The notes under the pieces are model-generated. The model made no database searches. It had not been told where the DNA came from and was given only the letters and a program-made list of their open reading frames with translations. A stretch of DNA of 64,000 nucleotides from Bostrychus sinensis. Its lineage: Eukaryota > Chordata > Actinopteri > Gobiiformes > Eleotridae. Made by a program: the position numbers and the translations under genes. Position 1 is the stretch's first letter, and every line of letters starts with the position of its first letter. The DNA lies in the NCBI GenBank assembly GCA_020698575.1, contig CM036242.1:42156662-42220661 (forward strand), read 5' to 3'. Shown one piece after another: positions 22,861 through 33,344 of the stretch.

Positions 22861-23387
22861 AGACATATATTGGTCAGGCCTGGGACTAACCCCCAAATTT
22901 ACGCCAAAGCAGCAGCAGCAGAGTATGAACTGCTTTCTGTTCTGTTTTCAAGTGGTACCACATGGTTTTACAGAGCTACAGCCGGAAACACAGGGAACAG
23001 GCAGCAAGTGTCAAAATAAACTTCCGGGCGCCGACGCTTTATGTGGACACAGCATTGCGTCTGAAAACTTGCTCCTCGTACTTCTGCCGTAAATAAAGCC
23101 AGTCCTCTGCTGTGAGTGACAGGAGAGGACAGCTGTAATCACCGAGGGACAGTGAGACGCTGCACCGGGGACAGAGACAGCAGCTCCTGACTCCTGCTAC
23201 ACGGGGAAACTTTCTGTTGCTAACTCGCTAATAACTCGCTAATACAGCCTGGGGCCACCTCTAGCATTCTGTCTGCTTGTTAACAAATAAAACACATACT
23301 GTATTTAAACTCCATGTTGTGTATGTTGAAGCCTTCTCCAGTGCCACTAACGCTGCCGGTGACCACCACTAAACACACAATCACACA
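22861..23387. other. Intron 2 sequence, nothing recognised
   Basis: No supported feature; a GC-richer patch near 23020-23200 has no exon-like frame. Confidence 0.35.
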
Positions 23388-23790
23388 CTGTAAAAAAAAA
23401 ATAAAAAATGCTACAAAGTTCAAGGCAACAGGATCACTCAAGATTTTTGAGTTTTAGGGACAGCTAAAAGCTTAAGTTTTCAACAACTAATATGTCTTGT
23501 TCACCTTAACGTTCATTCAAGTTTAAGTTTTACTCTCAATGATTATTTTTTTAACTCATCTCACAGCCAACTTACTATTCATTGTTCAGAAAAAGTATTA
23601 CTCTTTTGTTAAATTTAGTATATTTAGTTTTTATTGATGAGTTAAACAAATAAACATCAAATTAGATGAACAAAAAAGTATATTATTTATTGAAAACTTG
23701 AGATTTTGAGTCAGCCCCAAAACTCAAAAATCTTGAGGGATCCTATTACCTTGAGTTTTCGCAACATTTTTTTTTTTTTTTTACAGTGTA
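23388..23790. mobile_element. Fold-back MITE with ACACTGTAAAA ends, copy 1
   Basis: The left end ACACTGTAAAAAAAA mirrors the right end TTTTTTTTACAGTGT. Further in, CAACAGGATCACTCAAGATT faces AATCTTGAGGGATCC on the right, so the two halves pair over long stretches. Related to 27212-27606. Confidence 0.8.
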
Positions 23791-23849
23791 ACATTGTTCA
23801 ATTGTCACTGTTTCCAGAACTTTTCTATTTGTAATTGCTCGCATTTTGT

Positions 23850-23930
23850 GTGAGTGTCTTGCCCAGGGACACAAAGATGGGGTGTGCTTCGAGCCAGGTT
23901 CGAACTGCAGACCCTCCGGTTGGTGTAAGT
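23850..23930 (+). repeat. SINE-like terminal fragment
   Basis: GAGTGTCTTGCCCAGGGACA then GCCAGGTTCGAACTGCAGAC, the tail of the same short repeat as 2041-2268. Confidence 0.5.
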
Positions 23931-24168
23931 CTCCGGTTCCTTTTCTCCTCTGTTGTTTTTAAGTCCATTGTGTTCCCACTGTACCACACTTTTCACGTCA
24001 AACAAACTGAGCTTCACAAAGAAACTTCCCATAAGGCTCATGTTTCAGCACAGTATCGAAGCCAGCGCCTGCAGGCTGTCAGCGGTACTACACCTTCACA
24101 ATCACACACTATAAATAAAACCAAGTCAGTCCTAGTCCCACAGAGCAGGGCGTAAAAGAGGCACTCAC

Positions 24169-24221
24169 CATCTGAGAGCGGCTCCTGGGGCAGCCGTTGA
24201 TGTCGCCGATCTTCTCATTGG
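24169..24221 (-). CDS. nav2: Neuron navigator exon 2 (CH domain)
   Basis: A 53-bp exon between acceptor CTTTTTCAG and donor CAGATG|GTGAGT. It completes the split Ala codon of exon 1 (G|CC) and reads NEKIGDINGCPRSRSQM, a near-invariant stretch of the NAV2/NAV3 CH domain. One residue (Gly in EKIGDI) differs from the Glu usual in mammals. The exon is too short to be called as an ORF by length, but both joins keep frame and the peptide is diagnostic. Introns on either side are 11.0 kb and 5.5 kb and carry most of the repeats in the window. Confidence 0.95.
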
Positions 24222-24377
24222 CTGAAAAAGTCGAAGAGAGAAGTGGATTGTGGGTAAAGGTGTTGAAGTATATGGTGTCCAGAGAAAGGGCAGTGTGTGG
24301 TGAGAGCAGAGAGTGGGACTGAAGGGACAGACCCGGGACCTGAAACTCTATCAGGCCGCGACAAATGGGACCAAACT

Positions 24378-24411
24378 GAGGAGGAGGAGGAGGAGGAGGA
24401 GGAGGAGGAGG
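24378..24411. repeat. (GAG)n microsatellite
   Basis: Eleven GAG triplets, about 155 bp upstream of the exon 2 acceptor in transcript sense, where it reads CTC. Confidence 0.9.
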
Positions 24412-24545
24412 GGTGAGGGAGAGGGGCAGGGCAGGGTAGGGCAGGACTGCACTGGGATACTTTTTTATTTTAGGGTTAATTTTGTGGAGCACGTTTTCTT
24501 ACAGAACAAATGTTGAGAGGAATTTTGAGAAGAATTTGCTTTTTT

Positions 24546-25503
24546 CAGACTTTTCAAACCAAGTACCACCTCAGAAAATATTCAACTTTCTGTGAACCAT
24601 CTTCAACGGACTAAAATTAGGCTAAACCAGGACAAAACAGGGGCTAAACTAGGACAAAATCTGGTCTAAATCAGGGCTAAACCTGAACTAAACAGGGACT
24701 AAACTAGGACTAAACCAGGGCTAAACCATTTCTAGATCAGGGCTAAACAAGGACTAAACCTGGTCTAAATCAGGGCTAACCAGGACTAAATCTGATCTAA
24801 ATCAGGGCTAACCAGGACTAAATCTGGTCTAAATCAGGGCTAAACCTGGACTAAACAGGGACTAAACTAGGACTAAACCAGGGCTAAACCATTTCTAGAT
24901 CAGGGCTAACCAGGACTAAACCTGGTCTAAATCAGGGCTAACCAGGACTAAATCTGATCTAAATCAGGGCTAACCAGGACTAAATCTGGTCTAAATCAGG
25001 GCTAAACCTGGACTAAACAGGGACTAAACTAGGACTAAACCAGGGCTAAACCATTTCTAGATCAGGGCTAAACAAGGACTAAACCTGGTCTAAATCAGGG
25101 CTAACCAGGACTAAATCTGGTTTAAATCAGGGCTAACCTGGTCTAAATCAGGGCTAACCAGGACTAAATCTGGTTTAAATCAGGGCTAATCTGGTCTAAA
25201 TCAGGGCTAACCAGGACTAAACCTGGTCTAAATCAGGGCTAACCAGGACTAAATCAGGGCTAAACCAGGACTAAATCTGCTCTAAACTCGGACTAAACCA
25301 GGACTAAACCTGGTCTAAATCAGGGCTGAACAAGAACTAAAACAGGTCTAAAACAGGACAAAAATATAACTATACCAAGACTAAACCAGGACTAAACCAG
25401 GCTTAAGCCAAAACTAAAACAAGGCTAAAAGCACGATTAAACCAAACTAAACCAGGACCTGTGTACCACCAGTAGGACTCGTACCGCAGTTTGAGAACCA
25501 CTG
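24546..25503 (+). mobile_element. hAT-like element with CTAAACCAGGA core, 162-bp higher-order repeat
   Basis: The right end reads GTACCGCAGTTTGAGAACCACTG, whose complement is the CAGTGGTTCTCA terminus seen at 34412 and 43622. The left end has CTTTTCAAACCAAGTACCACC, a diverged opposite terminus. Between them are about 75 units of GACTAAACCAGG and GGGCTAAATCAGG type. The block containing CCATTTCTAGATCAGGGCTA recurs at 24726, 24889 and 25051, a higher-order period of 162-163 bp. The boundaries, especially on the left, are approximate. Confidence 0.75.
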
Positions 25504-26255
25504 CTCTGAAACATAAACGTGACCAGCTGTGGCCAATCACCTGCCTCCGTTGGCATAAGCTCCCCTCCCGTTGGCTCTGGGACAGTCTGACGTTAACCTT
25601 TTATCGACTGTCCCGTGTCTTCTAACGCGGCCTGTGTGCGCTGCTGAATGATCAGATTCCTCAGTTTTAGTAATGACCAGGCTTACAGCAGCTGAGCCCG
25701 GGACGTCCCATCACAGCTGTGGATATAACCCCTCCCCCCCGCATCAGTCACACAGGACGGCCTACGGTGGAGCTCCATCTCAGGGCTCATGTACTGTATC
25801 TAAACCGTTCATCAACAAGGGACAAACATATCAGGGTCACTAAAGACACTGAAGAGTTCCCCAGGTCCAGCTCTAGTCCTGCACAGACCGGACAGTCCTG
25901 GCCTCAAGTACCATACTGTTAGAGCACCCCCTACAGGAGACACCAGCAACAAAACACATGCAGCCTATGCAGACACAACTGTAAATCATTCTATATTAAA
26001 GTGAATATGGCTCCACCCACTTTTAACTTTTAAAATGAGTCAAAAAATAAAGTTTCTTTGAAATTCTTCTAAACTAAACCACATCAGAATGAAGAGTGGT
26101 GGAGGAGCTGTGTCTCTGTTAGTGTGGACTGTTCCTGACATAAAGTACTATTGGGTGTATGAATATGCAAATTATATGCAAATTTATCAAAATAAAAATT
26201 TACAAACAGAATCTTTTTACTTTAAATGACTATCTATGTATAATTATGAATGTTA
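25504..26255. other. Intron 1, nothing recognised
   Basis: No exon, RNA or element that I can support. Confidence 0.4.
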
Positions 26256-26825
26256 GTCTAGGGTTAGTCCAGATTTAGTCCAGGGTTAGTTCAGGTTTAG
26301 TCCAGGGTAAGTCCCGGTTTAGTCCAGGGTTAGTCCAGGTTTAGTCCAGGTTTAGCCAAGGTTTAGTCCAGGTTTAGTCCAGGTTTAGTCCAAGTTTAGT
26401 CCAGGGTTAGTCCAGGTTTAATCCAGGGTTAGTCCAGGTTTAGTCCAGGGTTAGTCCAGGTTTAGTCCAGGTTTAGTCCAGGGTTAGTCCAGGTTTAGTC
26501 CAGGTTTAGCCAAGGTTTAGTCCAGGTTTAGTCCAGGTTTAGTCCAAGTTTAGTCCAGGGTTAGTCCAGGTTTAGTCCAGGGTTAGTCCAGGGTTAGTCC
26601 AGGTTTAGTCCAGGGTTAATCCAGGTTAGTCCATGTTTAGTCCAGGTTTGTTCCAGGGTTAGTCCAGGGTTAGTCCAGGTTTAGTCCAGGTTTAGTCCAG
26701 GGTTAGTCCATGTTTAGTCCAGGTTTGTTCCAGGGTTAGTCCAGGGTTAGTCCAGGTTTAGTCCAGGTTTAGTCCAGGGTTAGTCCAGGTTTAGTCCAGG
26801 TTTGGTCCAGGTTTAGTTCAGATTT
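26256..26825 (-). repeat. 11-bp array AGTCCAGGTTT with 154- and 77-bp higher-order periods
   Basis: About 52 units of TTTAGTCCAGG with GGTTAGTCCAGG variants. The marker unit TTTAGCC recurs 154 bp apart (26351, 26505), which is 14 units, and CCATGTTTAG 77 bp apart (26631, 26708), which is 7 units. The AGTCCAGG core equals that of the 10-bp array at 2561. From 26826 to 27211 no feature is seen. Confidence 0.92.
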
Positions 26826-27211
26826 GATCTTGTTTTTGCAGCAGTAACTTTTGAAACAAACGTTCAAAGCCGCTGAGGTGAGTAAACGTTTAAAGAGTTT
26901 AAAGTGACTCAAGCATGTGTGCTGACAGACTTTAAATGCTGTGTCATTATGTGTCTGACCTCTGACCCCTCTGTCCCTTACTCACCGTCAGGTGCAGTCA
27001 GAGCGACTGCTAACTCAGTTAAAGTTTCACTAGGAAGGACCAGAGGAGAAGTTCTCTGTGGTGCCCTGAGGGAGGCGCTATAATGTGCCTCGAACCAAAA
27101 CAGCTCCTAATAGCTCCTCTGCTGTTAAGCTGCTGAACTCAAACCTAACCCATTTTAAACGTTTATAATGTACTTTATTTATTTATTGTTGGAATCTTTA
27201 TATTCTTATGG

Positions 27212-27216
27212 TACAC

Positions 27217-27253
<37 letters not shown>

Positions 27254-27606
27254 AGGGCAACAGGATCCCTCAAAATTTTGAGTTTTGGGGCCAATTTTTA
27301 GTCATATGTCTAAAACCACTCAATTTTAAGTTTATAATTATTTTTTAACTCATCTTTCAGCCAGCTTACTATCCATAGTTCAGAAAAAATATTGAAAATA
27401 ATAGAAACTTAATATACCAAATTTTAACAAAACAATTTTACAATTTTAACAACTTTTTCTAACCAATGGATAGTAAGTTGGCTGTAAGATGAGTTTAAAA
27501 ACTAATGACAGTGAGTGAAACCTAAAATTTTAAGTTTTTAGACATGAACATCAAATTAGGTGAACAAAAAATATTTGTTGTTGAGAACTTGAGATTTTGA
27601 GTGGGT
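27212..27606. mobile_element. Fold-back MITE, copy 2
   Basis: The left end is ACACTGTAAAA with a 30-base A run, then CTCAGGGCAACAGGATCCCT. The interior is palindromic: CAGCCAGCTTACTATCCAT at about 27359 faces ATGGATAGTAAGTTGGCTG at about 27466. The right terminus is degenerate (GAGTGGGTACAGT). From 27607 to 27750 there is the end of another repeat (CCCGGTTAAATTGGGACATC). Confidence 0.75.
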
Positions 27607-27750
27607 ACAGTTCAATTTGTTAAAATGGGGACAACTGAGACAGATGAGTGTTTTTAAGATCTCTGTTGGGACATGGGACATGGAGCCTAAAACTCTCACT
27701 GTCCCGGTTAAATTGGGACATCTGGTCACCCTAATGCAAGCATTTGCATT

Positions 27751-29371
27751 ACCGTATTTTCTGGACTTTAAGTTGCACTTTTTTCATAGTTTCGCTGGTC
27801 CTGTGACTTATAGTCAGGTGTGACTTGTATATCAAATTTAACATGAATCAAGGAGTAAACATTACCATCTACAGCCATGAGAGGGCGCTCGAGGCTTGTG
27901 ACTGCTGCTATCAGTGTTGTAGAATAAGATTGGGAGCTTGGTGAGCTTGTTTACCTCTAACTTGCTTGTTGGACTCGTGGCTTGTTTTGTTAATTCAGCC
28001 TCTTCAGCCTCTCGGGTTTGTTCTTTATGCTGTTGTGTAGCTGAATAACTGTTAATGTGTTACGTTAACACACCAGACGCTTGTTGTTCTGTGTGCTGTT
28101 GTTCTGTGTGCTGTTGTTCTGTGTGCTGTTGTTCTGTGTGCTGCTGTTCTGTGTGCTGTTCTGTGTGCTGTTGTTCTGTGTGTTGTTGTTCTGTGTGCTG
28201 TTGTTCTGTGTGTTGTTGTTCTGTGTGCTGTTGTTCTGTGTTGTTGTTGTTCTGTGTGCTGTTGTTCTGTGTGTTGTTGTTCTGTGTGCTGTTGTTCTGT
28301 GTGCTGTTCTGTGTGTTGTTGTTCTGTGTGCTGTTGTTCTGTGTGCTGCTGTTCTGTGTGCTGTTCTGTGTGTTGTTGTTCTGTGTGCTGTTCTGTGTGT
28401 TGTTGTTCTGTGTGCTGTTGTTCTGTGTGTTGTTGTTCTGTATGTTGTTGTTCTGTGTTGTTGTTGTTCTGTGTGCTGTTGTTCTGTGTGTTGTTGTTCT
28501 GTGTGCTGTTGTTCTGTGTGCTGTTCTGTGTGTTGTTGTTCTGTGTGCTGTTGTTCTGTGTGCTGCTGTTCTGTGTGCTGTTCTGTGTGTTGTTGTTCTG
28601 TGTGCTGTTCTGTGTGTTGTTGTTCTGTGTGCTGTTGTTCTGTGTGTTGTTGTTCTGTATGTTGTTGTTCTGTGTTGTTGTTGTTCTGTGTGCTGTTGTT
28701 CTGTGTGCTGCTGTTCTGTGTGCTGTTCTGTGTGCTGTTGTTCTGTGTGCTGTTGTTCTGTGTGCTGTTGTTCTGTGTGCTGTTCTGTGTGTTGTTGTTC
28801 TGTGTGCTGTTGTTCTGTGTGTTGTTGTTCTGTATGTTGTTGTTCTGTGTTGTTGTTGTTCTGTGTGCTGTTGTTCTGTGTGTTGTTGTTCTGTGTGCTG
28901 TTGTTCTGTGTGCTGTTGTTCTGTGTGCTGTTCTGTGTGCTGTTGTTCTGTGTGTTGTTGTTCTGTATGTTGTTGTTCTGTGTGTTGTTGTTCTGTGTGC
29001 TGTTGTTCTGTGTGCTGTTGTTCTGTGTGCTGTTGTTCTGTGTGTTGTTGTTCTGTGTGCTGTTGTTCTGTGTGTTGTTGTTCTGTGTGCTGTTGTTCTG
29101 TGTGCTGTTGTTCTGTGTGCTGTTGTTCTGTGTGCTGTTGTTCTGTGTGCTGCTGTTCTGTGTGCTGCTGTTCTGTGTGCTCTTGTTCTGTGTGCTGTTG
29201 TGTAGCTGAATAACTTGCCTTTCCAGGTTAAATGTCTGTCCTTAGTCTTGGATTGTGTGAAATACATTTTTAAACAAGTGCAACTTATAGTAAGGTGTGA
29301 CTTATATATGTTTTTTTCATCTTCATGACACATTTTTTGACTAATGCGACTTATACTCTGGAAAATACAGT
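27751..29371. mobile_element. TIR element carrying a 15-bp minisatellite
   Basis: The left terminus ACCGTATTTTCTGGACTTTA mirrors the right terminus, complement ACTGTATTTTCCAGAGTATA, and subterminal words (AAGTTGCACTT, GTGACTTAT) are also inverted, as in the 'actataagtcgc' MITEs of fish. From about 28080 to 29200 the interior is about 80 units of TGTTGTTCTGTGTGC (15 bp) and a 12-bp variant. GCTGTTGTGTAGCTGAATAAC occurs on both sides of the array (28028 and 29193). Units are multiples of three, so long Cys/Leu/Val-rich and Thr/Gln-rich frames open on both strands; I do not treat them as genes. Confidence 0.85.
28237..28674. repeat. 217-bp higher-order repeat inside the 15-bp array
   Basis: The order of 15- and 12-bp variants, including the marker CTGTATG (28438 and 28655), is duplicated with a 217-bp offset. 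Two full copies are visible, with a partial third copy to about 28850. Confidence 0.75.
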
Positions 29372-29752
29372 GATAAGATCTTAGAGTGCTGTAACTGTAG
29401 GTGAATAAACCATTTTCAAATACAGAATAACAGCATCCTGTCCCTTTAAGAGCTCTGTGACAGCTGACCCTGCTGTTGTTTAAAATAACCTTTACCCAAT
29501 CTGTTCACCTGTTGGGCCAAGAGGAAACCCTCACCCCTCACTACAGGTTTACAGAGGAACCCCCACCCCGCTCTGAGGCCGGACTGACAGCTGCCCCTCT
29601 GTCTGGACAAAGCTCTGGAGGTCAGGGTCTAACGGTCCCTAACACACAATACTATTTATACACACTCTACAACTTTATAATCACCTAATACAGGCTAGTC
29701 CTTGTTTAGACCTGGTTTAGTCCTGGTTTTCTCTGAAGTTAGTCATTCTTAC
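29372..29752. other. Intron 1 near exon 1 donor
   Basis: Contains three TTTAGTCCTGG-type units at 29695-29730, about 25 bp from the exon 1 donor. Nothing else is recognised. Confidence 0.5.
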
Positions 29753-29870
29753 CCACGACTTGTATGATCTCGGCCAGCAGGACTCCGTCGCTCACGTCGG
29801 TCTGCAGGTCTCTGATGAGGCGCTTGTGTCCGGATTTGGCCAAATAATGGTTGGCCCAGTCCGTGTAGAT
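29753..29870 (-). CDS. nav2: Neuron navigator exon 1 of this window (start of CH domain)
   Basis: This 118-bp exon has acceptor TTGGTCCCAG and donor GTGG|GTAAG. It reads IYTDWANHYLAKSGHKRLIR then DLQTDVSDGVLLAEIIQVV plus the first base of an Ala codon. IYTDWANHYLAKSGHKRLI is a signature of the CH domain at the N-terminus of NAV2 and NAV3. The domain spans exons 1 to 4 here. The exon begins in phase 0, exactly where alternative navigator N-termini are joined in mammals, so it is not the gene's first exon. NAV proteins are large microtubule-associated AAA-domain proteins acting in axon growth; that role is known for the family and not visible in this fragment. Confidence 0.95.
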
Positions 29871-30107
29871 CTGGGACCAACAACAACACAGATACACAGT
29901 TAGAGCCGGAGACATTTAATATTATCACAAAAATTACAAAGGCGATGAGTGGCACATGCAGTTATAGAATTTCAGAAACAGTCCATCTGAAAGTAGCTGC
30001 TGCAAATGACATGACATCAACCTGAAGTGTAGAGTAGGTACTGGAGCCTATCCCAGCAGTGATGGGCCTGAGGCGGGGTACACCCTGGACAGGGGACAGT
30101 TAGTCGC

Positions 30108-30815
30108 AGGGCTGACACGTTCAGATTGCAGGCAAAAGTGACCCAAATCTAACTTCTTGACCCATATGTGACCCGTCTCTGATGTTTTATGACGGTGTGA
30201 ACAGCTTCAAATGCGACCCAGGCCACTTCCATATGTGCTCCTCCTAAATCAATATCTGATCTTTTACAATGTGACTGCAGTCTGAACAGCCAAGTCACAT
30301 TTAATCTGACTTTTATGTCACTGAAATGTATCAGACAGCACAATTCTGTGCTGGAAGAGGTGGGAACTGACCTGATCACATGATAACAAGCCCTGCAGAT
30401 GGAGCAGAGTCAGTGGAAAAGTGAGGTTTTAAACCTATTTTGCATTCAAGGTTACAATCCTGCTGAAGCTAAACCTGAGGGTCGTATCGTAACTGTACTG
30501 AGGAGAAATGAGAAGATGAGAAATATTAAGAAATTAGGATTGAGGAGTGTCACTGATAGAGGGATTCAAACATCTTCCACAGTATCCTGAACTTATGGAT
30601 AAACTCAGAGCCAGTGAAGCCTCTCACATCACAGTCCCACCACTCCAGGCTCTGTCAGGGCTTTTTTTTTTACACCTGTGGGTCACTTTAGAGCCGGAAA
30701 CGGGTCATACATGAGACTGATGGAGGTCACATTTAAACTGTAATGTGAACAACCACACACACACACAAAAAGTCAGATTGGAGCAAAAAATCTGAATTGA
30801 GCATTAAGACCTGCA
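30108..30815. mobile_element. MITE with TTCAGATTGCAGG-type end, copy 2 of the 15025 family
   Basis: Internal matches to 15025-15479 include GAGGAGAAATGAGAAGA, ATTCAAACATCTTCCACAGT, TATCCTGAACTTATGGATAA and AATCTGAATTGAGCATTAA. It is longer than copy 1 (about 700 against 455 bp). Immediately before it, 30045-30107 has GAGGCGGGGTACACCCTGGA, the fish SINE-like word also at 47880. Confidence 0.7.
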
Positions 30816-31063
30816 GAATGAAAATGACACACTGACAGACGATCATTCACCCTCAACTTCATTCATTCACTCTGGGACAGAAAGTCTCCAGTTCTCCTGT
30901 ACATAACTCTGTTTGGTCAAAGATTGGAGGAAGAGGAGAGAACCACAGAAACACAGTTAAAGTCCTGTGTTAGTTCAAGTTTAGTATGAGTTGACTCAAT
31001 CCTGGCTTCGTCCTGTTTAAGTCTGGTTTGTGTCTTTAATGCATTGTTACTCCCAGTTTAAAC

Positions 31064-31591
31064 CAGTGGTGGAATGTAACAAAGTACTTTACTGAAGTAC
31101 AATTTTCATGTATCTGTACTTTACTTTAGTAGATTTTACAAGGGATGCTTTTACTTTTACTCCACTACATTTCTGAGTTGGTTTGAAGTACAAAGTATTT
31201 AATTTTAAACTAAAACTCAAAATACTTTGAGTTTTAGTTTAAAATCATGTGTTTTTGTCATGGCTTCATTGTAGACACACAGTACTTAAATATAACAGAT
31301 GCAGTAAAGTAGTACTGCTTTAGAAACATCAGAATAATAAAGAGCTCAGAGCTCAGAGACAGATTCAGTCTCTTCTACTGCAGCAGTTTGTTCATTTCAT
31401 CTGGAATCAGCAAAATCCCTCACATTTAACACATTCATGAGCTGTCGAGTCTTTGCCAAATACTTTTACTTTTTTACTCACAAGTACATTTGAAAGTGAG
31501 TACTTTTTTTGCTTTTACTTTAATAGAAATTTCAAGGTGATACTTTTACTTTTACTTGAGTAAAAGTTCTTAGCCCAGTTTTGTCCCACTG
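31064..31591 (+). mobile_element. hAT-like MITE with CAGTGG ends ('aagtacttttac' family)
   Basis: The left end CAGTGGTGGAATGTAACAAA and right end TTTTGTCCCACTG share a short inverted terminus. The interior (TTTTACTCCACTACATTTCT, GTACTTAAATATAACAGATG) matches 45627-45992 in the opposite orientation and a fragment at 36835-36980. It contains a new perfect palindrome at 31202-31245. Confidence 0.75.
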
Positions 31592-31599
31592 CTGTAACA

Positions 31600-31900
31600 G
31601 TTATAGAACCAAGTTCAGTGTGAGTTTAGGATACTCCTAGGTCCAGTCTTTCCTAGTCTTGCACTGTCAAATTCTTATAGATGTGACTTAACCAGAGCTT
31701 TGCATTGCTCAATTCTTGTAGCTGGTCTTGGTTTAAGCTTGGTTTAGTCTTTAGTTTGGATTGGGCCTATCCATCTTTTAATTCTGCACATACTTTTTAT
31801 TACAAGCTGTGTCTCTTGTGACCTTTCCGATCCTTCTACTAGAAACTGCATTTGTTCAGGGGTCAATCAAGTATCTAGGCATCTTCTATAGTTTTTGATT
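31600..31900. other. Intron or upstream sequence, scattered units only
   Basis: A few degenerate TTTAGTCCTGG-like words (for example near 31740) but no ordered array, exon or other element. Confidence 0.4.
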
Positions 31901-31904
31901 TACT

Positions 31905-32455
31905 CATTTTTAAACCTGGTTTAGATTCAATTCAGTCTCCGTTTAGCCCTTATTTGGTCCTAGTTTGGAATCAATTTTGGTTTATCCATGTTAATAAAGT
32001 TTAACATTATGCAAAATTTACAAATTTTATTTAGGTTTAGTCCTGGTTTAGTCCTGCTTTAGTCCTGCTTAAGTCCTGGTTTAGTCCTGGTTTAGTCCCA
32101 GTTTAGTCCTGGTTTAGTCCTGCTTTAGTCCTGGTTTAGTCCTGGTTAAGTCCCAGTTTAGTCCTGGTTTAGTCCTGCTTTAATTCTTGTTTAGTCCTGG
32201 TTTAGTCCTGCTTAAGTCCTGTTTTAGCCCTTGTTTAGATCTAGTTTAGTCCTAATTTAGACCTGGTTTCATCCTAATTTAGACCTGGTTTAGTCCTGGT
32301 TTAGTCCTGGTTTAGTCCTGGTTTAGTCCCGGTTTAGTCCTGGTTTAGTCCCGGTTTAGTCCCGGTTTAGTCCTGGTTTAGTCCATGTTTAGTCCTGGTT
32401 TAGTCCATGTTTAGTCCTGGTTTAGTCCATGTTTAGTCCTGGTTTAGTCCTCACC
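31905..32455 (-). repeat. TTTAGTCCTGG array
   Basis: Degenerate at the left, near-perfect from 32030. The last part alternates GTCCTGGTTTA with GTCCATGTTTA. About 40 units. From 32456 to 32945 no feature is recognised, though 32560-32720 is locally GC-richer. Confidence 0.92.
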
Positions 32456-32949
32456 GGTCTGCAGCACACTCCCAGTTTCTGACTCCATTCAAACTCCAAA
32501 ACAAACAGCAGTCTCTTTAACCTCGTCTCAAAGTGCTCCTCCAGTTTTACGGATCCAAAAACACTCGAAAACCACAAAAGACGACACGTTTACGAGCCAC
32601 AAATGCCTCGCGGGGTGGGACAAAAAGCAGACAGACAAATTTACGAGCCTCTCCGAAACGTCCCGCGATGTGTTCGGGGGCTGCAGCTCCGCTCTTTGTT
32701 GGGGGGCACTCACATCGGCCTGGTATTCAAACCAGGGCCATTGTGTGGAAAGGGGGCATTCGCTGTGGGACGGTTTGAATGGGACAGGGGTAAAAAAAGT
32801 GGAGGGGGTCTGGGGGTAGGAAGGGAGGGAGGGTATGGGAATAATGGAGATGGGGCAGTTATAATTAGGGCATAAGTTATAACAGTGAGAGAGCCTGCTT
32901 TTAGTTTGGCTTTTCCTTTCTGTAAATCATCTGCCTTTTGCATTATTTA

Positions 32950-33260
32950 AGTAGACAGGTTTTACACCAGATACCCTTCCTGACCTCTACATTTCTTTAG
33001 GCTTGGGACTGGCTTGTGACTCCCTTTTGGCTAATTCAATAATTCATCTTCTTACGCTTATTCCCTTGTCCAGTAAGGGGGTCATTTCCTTAGCAAAATC
33101 TTCTGCCTCTTAGTGTGCAGTGATTTGCATTTTTAAACTGGCATAGCTTTTACCCCAGATGCCCTTCCTGATGCAACCCTTTCCACTGATCCAGGCTTGG
33201 GGCTGGCACAAACAGCCCAATGACTTGTGATCCCTAGTGGCTGTGTTATTTAATTTTGAC
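32950..33260 (-). repeat. Two tandem SINE-like fragments
   Basis: CAGATACCCTTCCTGACCTC then GGCTTGGGACTGGC at 32970, and CAGATGCCCTTCCTGATGCA then CCAGGCTTGGGGCTGGC at 33155, are two diverged copies of the vertebrate repeat with the 'gatgcccttcctga' core. Confidence 0.55.
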
Positions 33261-33344
33261 AATTTAACAACACAGTCCACAGACTTCTCTTCTTGTGGTG
33301 ACTTTTGGCAAACGCCCAATTCAGTGTATTTGAAACATTTTGTT

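Noticed and set aside
28055..29333. Long Cys/Leu/Val-rich and Thr/Gln/Asn-rich frames
   Set aside because: They are translations of the 15/12-bp array; several frames are open on both strands at once.
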